DNA of 64,000 nucleotides from Trichoderma breve (taxonomy: Eukaryota > Ascomycota > Sordariomycetes > Hypocreales > Hypocreaceae). Below are positions 1 through 10,086 of the stretch, one piece after another; positions within the stretch are counted from its first letter, which is position 1, and every line of letters starts with the position of its first letter. Where the stretch lies: the NCBI RefSeq assembly GCF_028502605.1, contig NC_079235.1, positions 2,914,001 to 2,978,000 of the forward strand, read 5' to 3'. Made by a program: the position numbers and the translations under genes. The notes below the pieces were generated by a model. That model made no database searches. It was not told the origin of the DNA and was given only the letters and a program-made list of their open reading frames with translations.

Positions 1-31
1 TTGTTCCAAGGTGCTTTCGTGAACTCTCCAT

Positions 32-2923
32 CTACCTGGAGTCTTGGTAAGCCGATCTCATGACGGCCCTGTTATAATCTGATGTCGTCTGGTCGATTTG
101 AAAATGACCATTAAGTGCTTGGTTGGTCTCTCTCAGGAGGCTGTTCCGGAGGATGCGACCTTGATCTGCAGCAGACTGCGTGTTGTACTGCAAGCCGTTC
201 GGTTGAGTGCCGTGATAGAGGCTGCTTGGGTGCGAAAACGCAGAAGTGTTTGATGAGATTAGCGCTGGTCCGTAGTTTTGCTGCTCCTGCATGATGGTTG
301 CAGCCGTCGGGTTCTGTGACCAGCGGTTGAAAGTTGAGGTGCGTGGAGTGCTCACGCTGAAAGCCTGCAGCAATTGCTCCTGGTGAAATGTCCGAGCAGC
401 TGGGTCTGCTGGGCTGCCAATTCCGTTGGCGATGCTGCGCGAGAAGCTTCCGGGTATATCGCGGCCAGGCGTGGTAAAAGGGTCTTCAAGGGGTATGTTT
501 TCTGCAACGGACACATTTGGAGAGTGAGTTGCGCTGCGGTGATTTTTTGTAGCGTCCCGGCTCATAGGCGGTGCGGATTCCCGAGAGAAAATCGGGTTAG
601 GCGTGCCGAACCAAGACCACGGAAGGGACTCGTATCTACGTGATGCGACGGATGAGGTAGGACTTGGCTCAGTTCTCAAGGGGCCTACCGCATCATTTGC
701 AGATGCCGGCTCCTTAGGAGAACGCTCCAGGTCCATTGGAGTCGGTGGCCTCAAAAACTGGACCACCATATCGAGGACGGTCTCTGTGGCTCGATCCATC
801 ACTTCCGAATCTTCATAAATGTCATCTGAGTTATTCAGCAGACGTCGGCTGGCCTCCCTCTGGGCTTGTTCTGAATACTGCACCGCATTCGCCGTTGCGG
901 GCTCATGAGAATTCGCCGTCCCCTGAGTCGGCTCTTCTTCCTCTTTAGCAGGCAAGATGCCAACCGATTGAGTAGTGGTATCTGTAATATCCTGTGCCAC
1001 AGTCGGCTGAGCTTGCGGAAGCCCGGCATTGGGCTGATATTCGAAAACCAAAAGAGTTCCATCAACTTTGTAAACCAGGGGGAAGGTGTCTTCATTAGCC
1101 AAGAAATAAGCACAGCGGAGGATATCGAGGATTCTTCCTATTCTTTCACTCGACTGGGAGGGGCAACCCTCAAGAGCTTGAGAGTAAGGCTTGCGGGTGC
1201 CGTCCTCGCCGCAGTAGGCTCTGCAGTATTCGGGAAGCTGCTCTTCGTTCAGTGGCTGAAATCCCAAGATGAGAATGTCCTCTGGAAGCAGATAGGGGCA
1301 AGATTTCAAGTTCCCTATGTTGTAGTATTCGTCGCAGAGCAAGGTCAAGACCTTGGCCACCCCTTGAATCATGGTAGGAATGGACGCTCCAAACGCATCT
1401 GCCAGGCCGGAGATTTCGTTGCGGCGGGCCACGAGCCACATGCTGTATATACGCAAAACGGGAAGTAGGGCTTCAACGACAGACGTCTTTGCTTTGCCTG
1501 TCTCGGTATCGTCTGGCTGATGGTCGAGGCCTTCGGCACTGGAGACGGCCTCCCGGAACTCAGATTCGAAAACCTTGCAAAAAGTGTGAAGGAACCTTGC
1601 GTTGAAGCGAAGTGTAAATTGGTAGAAGCGCATAGTCGCTTCTGTCTGCTTTTCTATTTAATGTTGGTCAGTATATTGTCATTATCATAGAAATATGTCC
1701 TCACGTACCAGTATAGCGAGTCGTGGCCATATGATGCGCTAGCATATTGACCATTACCATCTTTAGAAGGATGTTTAGAGAAGTGGCATTTTTGCAAGCC
1801 ATTTCTAGCCTGTGCATCACTTCCCCCTCCAGTTCGTCTTGCTGATGGAATACCTCTCCTTTGTAGAAAAAGGCATGCAACTTCACAAACCACATGGCAA
1901 AGTGTGCTTCCGGAGCAGAGATGTTATGTCTTGACCGGGATCCGTTGGGAGATAGCATCGTTTTAAACTCAGCCTCCAAGTTGAGCTGGGCGTTGGGGTG
2001 AGGCGAGTCCACAGCCAAAGCGCGGTAAAAGTTGTAGACAACATCAAGGTGATTGTCCTGTTCAAGGTGAATAATTCCCGTCTGGTGAAAAGCGAAGCCA
2101 GATTGAGGTTGAATATGGTGAGCCAGCCCGTAATACACCAAGGCTCCTTCATAGTCTGAACTCTTGTGGCGAGCTTGAACCCGGTAACGTGTCAGGTCTC
2201 CTAGGTGGATAAGCGTAAGATGGCAAGAGTACAAGATTTTGCGCTGTAAATCGTCCGAGACTGGGCTGATCTTGGATTCGACAGGCAATTTCTCAAGCTC
2301 CATCCCTTGCGCGATTCGTTCAAGCTCTGGAATATCGTAGTAGGCAGCAAGGCGCTGGACATAACCCTGATAAAACTTGGCGGCGATTCGCAGAAAGTTG
2401 TGGTACATCTTTTCCACCTTGCGCTTCTCGACAGCATGGGAAGATTGCTTAAGGCGGCTTAGGATGTGTCGATACTCGGTATTAACCGTAGTGTGTGTGG
2501 ACCATAAATGCTCCTCCGTCTTCTGGGTGATGGCATAGTCAAGATCGTGAAAAATGGTCGCCACACAGGCAAGGCGGAATCTGCAAGAGAGTAGCGCGTT
2601 AGTCAAACCCGATTCGAAGGTTGAGTATTCGGGTCGCATACTTATCCAGAAGATTGTCTATGGCTTCGAACTTGGAAAGATCGACGCCAGAAGCATTTTG
2701 GGGCATGAGTTTGCCAACGTCTCTTACGAGCAGCTTGCGTAGCTTCTGGGCGTTACTATACCGGCAATGTCAGTCCTGTTTTCAACTCGAGAAGTCCCTC
2801 AAATCGCTGCGCATGAGTGACAATCGATTCTACAACAAATCTCGAGGCGATGCGCAAGGATTCGAAACGTTCGGGGTGTACATACCGCCAGGCCGTAGCC
2901 GCTGTAGGGGCAGAAGAAGCCAT
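32..2923 (-). CDS. EST1/SMG7-like TPR and DNA/RNA-binding protein
   Basis: Four exons join in frame: 2923-2886, 2755-2642, 2580-1709 and 1653-32, giving 881 residues. The start is MASSAPTAATAW, followed by NAQKLRKLL after a 130-nt intron with donor GTATGT and branch CTGAC. Residues from about 20 to 330 match the EST1 / SMG5-6-7 family: a helical 14-3-3/TPR-like head containing FRLACVATIFHDLD, then the EST1 DNA/RNA-binding region with ALVYYGLAHHIQPQSG and NFYRALAVDSPHPNA. The last 500 residues are Ser/Pro/Gln-rich and look disordered. Family members act in telomerase recruitment or in nonsense-mediated decay; with no PIN nuclease domain visible, SMG7/Ebs1-like is more likely than SMG6-like. 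The TAG stop lies only 32 bases from the window edge, directly after a CCAG|GTAGAT sequence that could be a donor, so a further exon outside the window is possible. The family call is firm; the exact function is inference. Confidence 0.88.
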
Positions 2924-4287
2924 GTTGTAGTTGGACTCGATATGCCCCGGGAATCGGCAGGTGTAATGAATTACGATTGTCTAATGGCGTGATAATAGTC
3001 GAGTATAATATAGCTTCAGCTACGCAGTCGTCTCATGCTCTCGGGAATCCAAATCGCAAAGATCCAGACAGTCCATAACTCGGAACCACGGCGGATTGGG
3101 AGAGCTGGTACCGGACTCGGCTGGTGGTAATCGGGCAAGCAGCGGAGAGAGAAAACATTGGTAGGGATGGGCTTTATAGTAGAACAATGTGAGCACGAGA
3201 GTTTGCTTTGTTTACCAGTCCCGGGAGTTTCTTTTGGGTGGCGTGTCCGGCGTAATGCGAAGCTTTCCAGGGTTTATTTTTTGGAATGAGAGGATGGCGA
3301 TAACAAAGTGAGCGGCTTCTGAACCCCTCAAGGTTAGTAGCTGTTCAGAGTGTGGTGGAAATTCTTCGGCTGTTCCTGTTTTTTTTTTTTTTCCCTTTGA
3401 GCGACAAAGCCACATCAAGGGCGAGGCGCCAACTCTCGAACGATACCATTGAACAACTTAAAGTATATCGATTGAATTGATCTATAAATAATAAATAAAT
3501 ATAATATGCGCCGTTAAAGTCATTCACGATGCTTGTGTAGCTGTACATAACTACAGAGATTGGTTCACTCAATGATTCGGGCTCTAATCACCTATGCCGT
3601 TCGGATTTATTTTGTTTTGCTCTGCTCCCGGGTGACATGGATGTGTTCAGGGCACTTATACAGAGGTCTGGTACTGAAAGCCACGCCGCTTTAATCGGGC
3701 TCCTTTAAAATCCACCCGCAGTTGGGTCATACAGACGTCGAAATTTCAGTACCAGTCACTTGCATCTTTCAATGGTATCTTCCAACGGTATATCAAGGTA
3801 TCGCCTCGTAGCCATGACGTTATAAAGTCATGATGTAGAGATCCCGCATGTACCTACAGGGATTGCAGGCGCCCAGCCTGCTCGAGTTAAGCCCGGCAAG
3901 GAGTGCTAAAGATTAGATCTGCAACATGCAAACTGAACTGTGGCTAAAAACAGAGCACATGTCCCTGGAGACACGGGGTGGGGCAAGACCCCCGCCAGTG
4001 GCTTTCAGGCCTTATTACAGCATCTCGACATTTTGGGCTCCATCACGCTTCAACCTCACATTCCGCCAGTAACCAACCGCCTCGAATCATATCTTCTGCG
4101 AGCATCTGACTGTTTTTATTGGATATTATTTACTCTGTGCAATAGCCTGTCTCAGCGCCTTTTCTGGTTTACGCTTCACTGTATTTGCATCTGTCCGCAA
4201 CGCCACTCACTCTCTGACTTTCCATCACGATATCGCTGGTTCAAGTCAAAGTAATATCATGCCCCACAAAGCTCACTGTATATAAAG
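2924..4287. promoter_or_regulatory. Divergent intergenic promoter region, EST1-like / C2H2 gene
   Basis: This 1.36-kb stretch separates two divergently oriented genes and must hold both promoters. It contains a 14-T tract (3379-3392) and an AT-rich patch near 3470-3510. A TATATAAA string at 4279-4286 ends one base before the C2H2 start codon, too close to act as a TATA box for that ATG. Open frames in it, such as 3940-4254 on the plus strand, show no recognisable protein features. No RNA gene was seen. Confidence 0.5.
3379..3392. repeat. Homopolymer tract, 14 T
   Basis: An uninterrupted run of 14 T in the divergent intergenic region. Such tracts exclude nucleosomes in fungal promoters in general; its role here is unproven. 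Confidence 0.8.
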
Positions 4288-5124
4288 ATGAAGCGCTCAC
4301 GAGAGCCGGAAGAGCATATAGAATTCGATCCTCAAGACGGGGACTCTCACCATTCCGCAAACGCTGACGTTGATCTCCGGCCTGTCTCGAAGATTGCTGG
4401 GCTAGACTCGGCTGTCGAAGACGAGGATAACGAATTCGTCATGAGATGCTCACTTCCCCCTCACAAAGAGCCGCTGGGCTTTCGGCTATACAGCGATTAC
4501 GAGACTCATTATCACAGTTTTCATACAAATAGGTGTATTGAATGTCGCAAGAATTTCCCAACTGATCACCTCCTCAGTATACACATTGAAGAATGCCATG
4601 ATCCCTTGGCAAGGGTCGCCAGGGAGAAGGGGGAACACACAGTGAGCTACCTAGAGGCGATACCTTTAGACCGTCTTCATGGGAATAGTTACTCTAACGT
4701 GGTCCAGTATTCCTGCTTTGTTGAAGGGTGCGATCGCAAGTGCATGACTCCTCAGAAAAGGCGTCTACACCTCATCGACAAGCACATGTACCCAAAAAAC
4801 TTCTTCTTTGCCGTCACAAAGGACGGTATTGACGGGAAGCGCTCCCTTCTCATTGAGACCCGTCGAAGAAGATCTTCAGCTGGCTCCCAGCCACAGGCCA
4901 AAGAGCTTCGGCGTCGCGCAAACACTTTGGAAAAGGAGGCAGTACCTTCCGACAACAAATCACAATCCAATTTGCCTTCCACTACGGCACCCAATGGCAA
5001 AGTGGAGTCAGAGAGACCGGCAGATACTGAGATGGCAGATCTTACTGGGGCCATGTCAGCTCTACAATTCGTCCCTCCAAGTATCCGATTTGGTCGGGGT
5101 CGAGCAGGATTCTCAAAAAGATGA
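4288..5124 (+). CDS. C2H2 zinc-finger protein, ZNF511-like
   Basis: Read unspliced the frame gives 278 residues, but 4642-4707 has the features of a 66-nt intron (donor GTGAGC, branch CTCTAACG, acceptor CCAG). Removing it gives exons 4288-4641 and 4708-5124 and 256 residues, joining GEHT directly to YSCFVEGCDRKC. That join resembles the ZNF511 family, where a finger of the form C-F-V-E-G-C follows shortly after an H-x4-H. Finger 1 has C83, C86, H99 and H104. Finger 2 begins CFVEGC and ends HLIDKH, followed by the family-like MYPKNFFF. The N-terminus is acidic and the C-terminus carries Arg-rich and GRGRAGF segments, suggesting nuclear nucleic-acid binding. The ATG is the first in frame and gives MKRSREPEE. 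The function in fungi is not established. The 3' end converges with BUD31 across 263 nt. Confidence 0.85.
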   Translation: MKRSREPEEHIEFDPQDGDSHHSANADVDLRPVSKIAGLDSAVEDEDNEFVMRCSLPPHKEPLGFRLYSDYETHYHSFHTNRCIECRKNFPTDHLLSIHIEECHDPLARVAREKGEHTVSYLEAIPLDRLHGNSYSNVVQYSCFVEGCDRKCMTPQKRRLHLIDKHMYPKNFFFAVTKDGIDGKRSLLIETRRRRSSAGSQPQAKELRRRANTLEKEAVPSDNKSQSNLPSTTAPNGKVESERPADTEMADLTGAMSALQFVPPSIRFGRGRAGFSKR

Positions 5125-5387
5125 TAGAAAGGAGTCACGTGGAGTTGAACTAGAGAATTATGAAAATGATCAGCATGATGTTATAAAGAATATGGCTCAG
5201 CTAAGATGAAGGATATCTACCTCTTTCGATCTCAACATCAACCCAATCTATGCCTTTCTCTTTGGTTGCCCGTCCATGGAGCAATTTGATCGCAATTCGA
5301 CGCCCGACGCCCTAACGCCTGTAGCAATTCTCCGATTCGTTATTCAGATGATCAAGATGGAATCCAATCCAAAACCACAGCCTCCTC

Positions 5388-5901
5388 TTAATCGCTGGAT
5401 GCACACCCTCTGCAACCACAGCTGACGCACTGCATATCGCTATCTTCTTTCAGCTGAGCTCTTGGTACTCGGCAGATGCAGGTGCTATTGAAGTTCGTTT
5501 CCTTCGTTTGAACACAGCGTAGGCAGCAGAGCTATTAAATATGTTAGCATTGTATGATTAAAGGTGATAAGCGCAGCTCGTTGAGGATAGCAACTTACCT
5601 TCTCGTAGCCCTGCTTCTTCCACTTGGCGATTAGCATCGCATCGGCATAGCCATTCTTGAGAAGCCATTCATAAAGCTGTTTGCTGATGGCCTCCTTCTC
5701 GTAATATAGGTCGTATACGTAGCGGCTTCTCTGGTGCGCAATCTGGAAAATCTCCCACTGCGCCATGTGCTTTGGGCCGGGAGGAGGAGGCTTGTTCTGC
5801 GCATCCTTCATCTTGTTCGCAAAGATCAGAAGGTCATCTTCGATGTCGCTGAAGCCCTCGGGCGGTGGCTTTCGTTTTGACGAATGTCTAATGGCCGGCA
5901 T
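5388..5901 (-). CDS. BUD31: Spliceosomal G10 protein BUD31/Cwf14
   Basis: Two exons, 5901-5599 and 5531-5388, encode 148 residues, the usual length of this small family. The 67-nt intron has donor GTAAGT and acceptor TAATAG. The start MPAIRHSSKRKPPPEGF matches the usual basic, PP-containing N-terminus. The G10 core is plain: RSRYVYDLYYEKEAISKQLY, then GYADAMLIAKWKKQGYEK. After splicing, the Cys-rich zinc-binding tail LCCLRCVQTKETNF ... CICRVP ... CVSCGCRGC completes the protein. BUD31 is part of the Prp19-associated (NTC) complex of the activated spliceosome, in the nucleus. The upstream in-frame ATG at 6072 adds residues with no family likeness and is not preferred. It shares a short promoter with NDUFA6. 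Confidence 0.96.
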
Positions 5902-6192
5902 CTTGGACTGGTCGCAATGCAAATGGAAGAAACAAGAAGAAGGAAAGCCGATGTTCCGCAACAAGTTTTGTACGTGATGGGCAGAAGCGAGCTTCAGGTG
6001 ATTCCAGAAGCGCGTCGACAAGGCTGAGCTAAGCCACACCCGAGGGGCAAAGATATGTAGCGTGTGGCGCAAACTGTAGATGGCGCCGGATCACGTGAGA
6101 CTTGTATGCCGGGAGGTGGGCATGATTCCTTGCTATCAACTCCAACGTCACGGCAGTGAATTTACTGCGCTGAGAAGCCTGCATCGCCCGCC
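5902..6192. promoter_or_regulatory. Bidirectional BUD31/NDUFA6 promoter with CACGTG box
   Basis: Only 291 bp separate the two start codons, so the promoter must serve both genes. A perfect palindrome TCACGTGA lies at 6091-6098, about 100 bp upstream of the NDUFA6 ATG. CACGTG is the bHLH (Cbf1/CDEI-type) site, which in yeasts is common upstream of respiratory and sulfur genes. The site is seen directly; the bound factor is inference. Confidence 0.6.
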
Positions 6193-6884
6193 ATGGCCAT
6201 TACGCCGACCCAATTCGCCAAGAAGACGGCGCAGTGTGAGTCTTTTGCCCATGCCGACGATCCGACAGAGCTAATATGTCAAACAGCGACCAGCTGGTCG
6301 GATGCGAAGCGTCGAGTCCTTTCTTCGTACCGCGAATGGATCCGAGCTGTACGTCCCACGAAATCCCCTCCCGAGACCACCCTACCGGCCAGAGGCTGGA
6401 ATTGAAGATTGTTTCGCCAGTGGCATATTGTCGTGGTATAGAAAAGAATTCTAATGGAGGGAATTACAGGCGCCTGAGATCCAGACCATGTACAATGTCC
6501 CTCTCCCCATTTCTACTCTCCGGACACGGATGCGACAAGAGTTCGAGCGACACCGATACACGAACCAGCTGTCCATAGTTGACGTGCTTCTCTTCAAGTC
6601 CCATGCAGAGTACCAGGTACGAATGCTGCTCCAAGAAAAAATACCATGAACCACGTTTCGATGAGAGGGAAAGGAGGCAGCATGCTAATTGCGCGGGGTA
6701 TAGGAAACAATGAACTTCTGGAAGCAGCAGACTCACATCTTGTCTTATTTCGGCGAGAACTTTAGAGGAGAGAAGAGGCTTCCGTCCAGCTTCATGGCTG
6801 GCTTCCTTGAGGTGAGTTTACAGAGCGGCAATTGCACTAGCCAACCAACGGGGAGCTAACAAAGCTTGATAGGGTCGAAATTAG
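6193..6884 (+). CDS. NDUFA6: Complex I accessory LYR subunit NDUFA6 (B14, 14.8 kDa)
   Basis: Five exons (6193-6235, 6287-6348, 6470-6616, 6704-6811, 6873-6884) give 123 residues, normal for this subunit. The protein starts [14 protein letters not shown] and carries the LYR-family helix as [17 protein letters not shown], with Ser-Tyr-Arg in the LYR position. Downstream [20 protein letters not shown] and the F in the third helix ([19 protein letters not shown]) fit the LYR fold. The family binds the mitochondrial acyl carrier protein at the matrix arm of complex I. The last coding exon is only 12 nt (Gly-Arg-Asn-stop). The donors are GTGAGT, GTACGT, GTACGA and GTGAGT. The symbol is that of the human homologue. 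Confidence 0.93.
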
Positions 6885-7078
6885 AAGACAATGCAAGAAA
6901 CTTTGTTTTGTAAATATCTCTGTGTAAAGATTTTATGTCGAAACCTTCCATATAACGCCATGAAATCGCATAATGTGCATATACAAATGACCCTTCTATG
7001 CGTGTGAATTACCAGTTTTCGGATAGCCGCCCAGTTTCCACCATATTGCTCCTCTCAGTTCCCTTTTCCCCTGGCTAA

Positions 7079-7712
7079 TCATCGGTCAATGCCCTGCTCT
7101 GAGTTGAACTGCTGCCTCTTTGTCCAGAACTCCTCGGCCACGACGTCACACACGTCCTGCAGGTCACTCAAGCCCTTCTTCAGGGCATTTACAGCTGTGC
7201 CGTCTGTAGATAAGAGCGTCAGTAGAAATTCGCACATGATATAAGAGATGAAATATTACCATAAGTTTGTATTCTGATGTTCATCTTGGGCTCAGATGGG
7301 TGAGGAATTGAGTAGGCGCAGAATTCAACATCAGGGCTAGGAGACATTAGCTTCGATCAACTGGATAGCACTGTGGCTTGGCAGCATACTTCTTCATGAT
7401 GACATATCTCAGGGCATTTCCCAAAGTATGGCCTTCATCGGTAAACTCAAACGAAGCCGCTGTGTCCGTTGAACCAGGGAGCTGTCGCCTCCGTTAGTAA
7501 ATCAAGATTCTCTCAGCCATGCTAGAACTCTCTGGCCATACAATTCGCACTCTCTGAGGCTCGACCTCTTCCTCTTCCTCTTCCTCCTCGGCCTCAGCGT
7601 TCTCCCTCATTTCCGCATCCTGGTTGATCTCATCTTGTCCAGACGGCGGGACGTCCTGCATATCAGCGTCCTGGGATGAGGCATCCGCCTGCGCCTTTGT
7701 TCGTCCAGGCAT
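7079..7712 (-). CDS. RPC19: RNA polymerase I/III subunit RPC19 (RPAC2)
   Basis: Four exons (7712-7542, 7481-7390, 7336-7260, 7203-7079) encode 154 residues. The first 50 residues are acidic and low-complexity, with a run of Glu, as in other RPC19 N-termini. The RPB11-like core follows: LPGSTDTAASFEFTDEGHTL, GNALRYVIMKNPDVEFCAY, SIPHPSEPKMNIRIQTYDG. The C-terminal helix is AVNALKKGLSDLQDVCDVV. RPC19 pairs with RPC40 in an alpha-like heterodimer shared by RNA polymerases I and III, in nucleus and nucleolus. The first intron is deceptive because its reading continues to a TAA inside the branch site, so an unspliced reading ends at 72 residues. The 3' end converges with NDUFA6 across 194 nt. Confidence 0.96.
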
Positions 7713-8229
7713 CTTTTTGTCTGAGGGGCGTCAAGAATCCGGGTGGATTTCGTTTGAATAGACTCGCAACGACAATTTCCTGTCGTTGAGAATGTGTGAC
7801 AAGAGAATTAAAGAATGATGCAGCTTTCACTAAGCTTTTCGCAATGGGCTTCACAATCAAAATTTGGCGGCTCATGAAATTTTGATGAGAGCACGCCGAT
7901 AGTGGGGCATTTTTTTCGCTGCCGGATTACGGAAGCGGAATGGGTGCGTAGAAGTGGAGCGCCACACCCCCAGAGGGTTTTCCAGGTTAGCCTCAAGTAG
8001 AGATTAAATGATACCAAGTTTGGAAGCCTTTGGACTTCAGTAAGATGCAAACTTAGATAGAGCATAACATGAGGCAATACATCTCTTTTGCTGGATTCTC
8101 TTAAGCTTTTAACAACGTGGACCATCAAGAAACCTTTAGGTTCTAAGTTTGCCTTGAGCGCAACCACCTAATAAATAGTATATAAGGCAACTCTCCCATT
8201 AGTATTCTCACCCTCTTAATATGCTGTAA

Positions 8230-8526
8230 GAGTGGGTGTGTCTTTCTGCGTTACCACAGGGATTATTGTTCTAAACCCGATCAGAACTTGCATTTTCATC
8301 AAAGCATCACCTAGGTTTACGACAGGGTGATGATGGCCGATGATGACGATAGCGAAGAAGAAAATGGAAACTTGCCTTGTGGCATTTCTCCCATTCTCAA
8401 TTACGCTGAAGCTGAGGCTATCAAGGTTCCTATGAGAGAGGTCAGTCAAAGGCTGAGTGGGTGCGTCGCTAGGAGTTACCACTGGCACATCATCATGGGC
8501 TCTACACCCGATCAGAAGCTGGGACA
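8230..8526. repeat. Two diverged direct copies, 225 bp apart
   Basis: The string starting GAGTGGGTG at 8230 recurs at 8455. Both copies continue to GTTACCAC, with 21 of 28 bases equal over this part, and each later has ACCCGATCAGAA followed by a GGCC-ATGATGA block. The spacing of 225 is a multiple of three, and a minus-strand frame (8599-8216) reads through both copies, giving PVVTPSDAPTQ in one and PVVTQKDTPT in the other. It may be an internally repetitive decayed gene or an old tandem duplication. Confidence 0.55.
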
Positions 8527-8853
8527 ATTTTATGACAAAAAGGCCAATGATGAGACTATACTTGAATGCTCTCCTACCGGAGGACACGCGACACGCCACA
8601 TGTCGCCAAGATGGTATGAAACTGAGGCCTTGTAGGAAGTCAACCGGTTGGGTCCGTTGGCTTACCGGGAATTGGGGTAATCAGTCAACCATAGGAAGAT
8701 GATCAACGAGTAAACGTAGAGAGGAGACTGCTGAGAGGAAATGTTAAAGGGGAGGGTTACGATACGAGGACGAAGAGGACATACTACCAGTCTTAGAAGA
8801 CAGTATTAATGTCAGATTGATTGAGTATGTGTAGGTAGATAAAGTAGATATAA

Positions 8854-8903
8854 ATATATCTAGTAGATGCAGATATGTCTAGTAAATGCAGATATATCTA
8901 CTA
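8854..8903 (+). repeat. 19-nt tandem repeat, about 2.6 copies
   Basis: Two full units, 8854-8872 and 8873-8891, of the form ATATRTCTAGTARATGCAG are followed by a partial unit at 8892-8903. The unit is AT-rich and sits in the gene-free AT-rich block. Confidence 0.75.
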
Positions 8904-9526
8904 AAATAAGCAAATGCAGTACCTATAGTTTAAAGGACACTGATTGAGAAGGATGGTAGCATGGAGAGAGAGAAGAGAATCCCGGAATGGGGGGAAGAAA
9001 TTGCAGAGATAAGGAAAGTAGAGAGATGCAGCGTTATCTCCGTGAGTTCCATTCCATTTTATGCGCTATTTGACAAGAGTAGTGGAGCGTCTGTCCACTC
9101 TCACGAGCCACCAGCTATGAGATGTTTCCTACGTTCGGCAGAGGCCTATGTGCTATCTTGTGAGGAAATCCATTGAATGGTGTCAATTTGTGAGGCTACC
9201 ATCGCCATTGTTCCAAGCTCGAGTCATGCAGAGTAAGGGAGTGTATACAGCCAGAAGGTCCTGATCGTTTGAGGTGGCAGTCTGCTATATGCTGTATTAG
9301 CATTACACGATCTCCTCTTGGGAAGCAGCATGGAGAGGCATGGTGGTATTCGATTTGTGCCTTTATATATCTAAATATATTAGAACTAATTCCCTGAAGA
9401 CATTCACTTCGAATACCTTAGCCTCTTCTCGTGTTGATGACTTCGTTATCCACACTGGGGGTTTCGGTCCTATGAAAAGTTAGAAATGCATTTATATCAC
9501 AAATTGAGTCGGCATGAAGCTGGGGA

Positions 9527-9817
9527 CTAAGCAAGTGGGTTGGAATGCAGTTGCGCTTTGTCGTATGTTGTGTCATGTTCAGCTTGGTTTGCCTGTCAAT
9601 GTCTCTTCCAAAAATAGAATAAGACATCACATACCACTGCGAGACCCGTTATACTACTAGCACCATCACAACGATCTGCTGCCCAGGCGTAGCTTGATGG
9701 CCCAGATGCGGATGTCTCAGATCCAGATACCCCTGGTGAAGATGGCCAAAATGCAGATTCCCCTGTACCGGATAGAAACGTCACAGCTAAAAAGATGTTA
9801 CATAGAGATCTTAACAT
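9527..9817 (-). pseudogene. Possible small secreted protein or gene remnant
   Basis: An ATG at 9817 opens MLRSLCNIFLAVTFLSGTGE, which looks like a secretion signal, followed by a Ser/Gly/Pro-rich stretch and AWAADRCDGASSITGLAV. At 9634 there is a good donor (GTATGTGATG). The nearest CAG acceptor (exon from 9592) would keep frame and end at the TAG at 9529-9527, giving about 82 residues. That intron would be only 42 nt, shorter than any other here, and lacks a convincing branch site. So this is either a decayed gene, part of a longer gene I cannot assemble, or chance. No family recognised. Confidence 0.25.
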
Positions 9818-9831
9818 ATCTGTAAAAAAAA

Positions 9832-10086
9832 TTACGAGGAACAGACTGCCCGGAGGCCATACTCATGCTGTTCGAAGATGTCGATATTTGAAGGCTGGAT
9901 GAACCGGTGTATTGCATTGGCCAAAGGGGTAGTCGCCACAATGGCTGATGTGGTGCTGTCTATGCCACTATCGCCATAGTTGTACATATATCCCTGAGGC
10001 CATGGACTGAGAATAACTGGCGAAATTGAGAAGCGCTTTTGGGGAAATTGGAATTTGACGAGTTGCTCAGGGGTTGCCAAGAGCAT
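9832..10086 (-). pseudogene. Unrecognised open segment, possible gene fragment
   Basis: The frame reads MLLATPEQLVKFQFPQKRF, then SPWPQGYMYNYGDSG and AIHRFIQPSNIDIFEQHEYG. Its composition is protein-like rather than random (balanced residues, several aromatic-Gly motifs), and the frame is open upstream of this Met as well. It ends in a T-rich stretch beside the candidate at 9817. I cannot assign a family or an intact start, so a remnant of a larger gene is the best guess. Confidence 0.25.

Noticed and set aside
3940..4254. 104-codon plus-strand open frame before the C2H2 gene
   Set aside because: No motif; most likely promoter or 5' leader of the zinc-finger gene.
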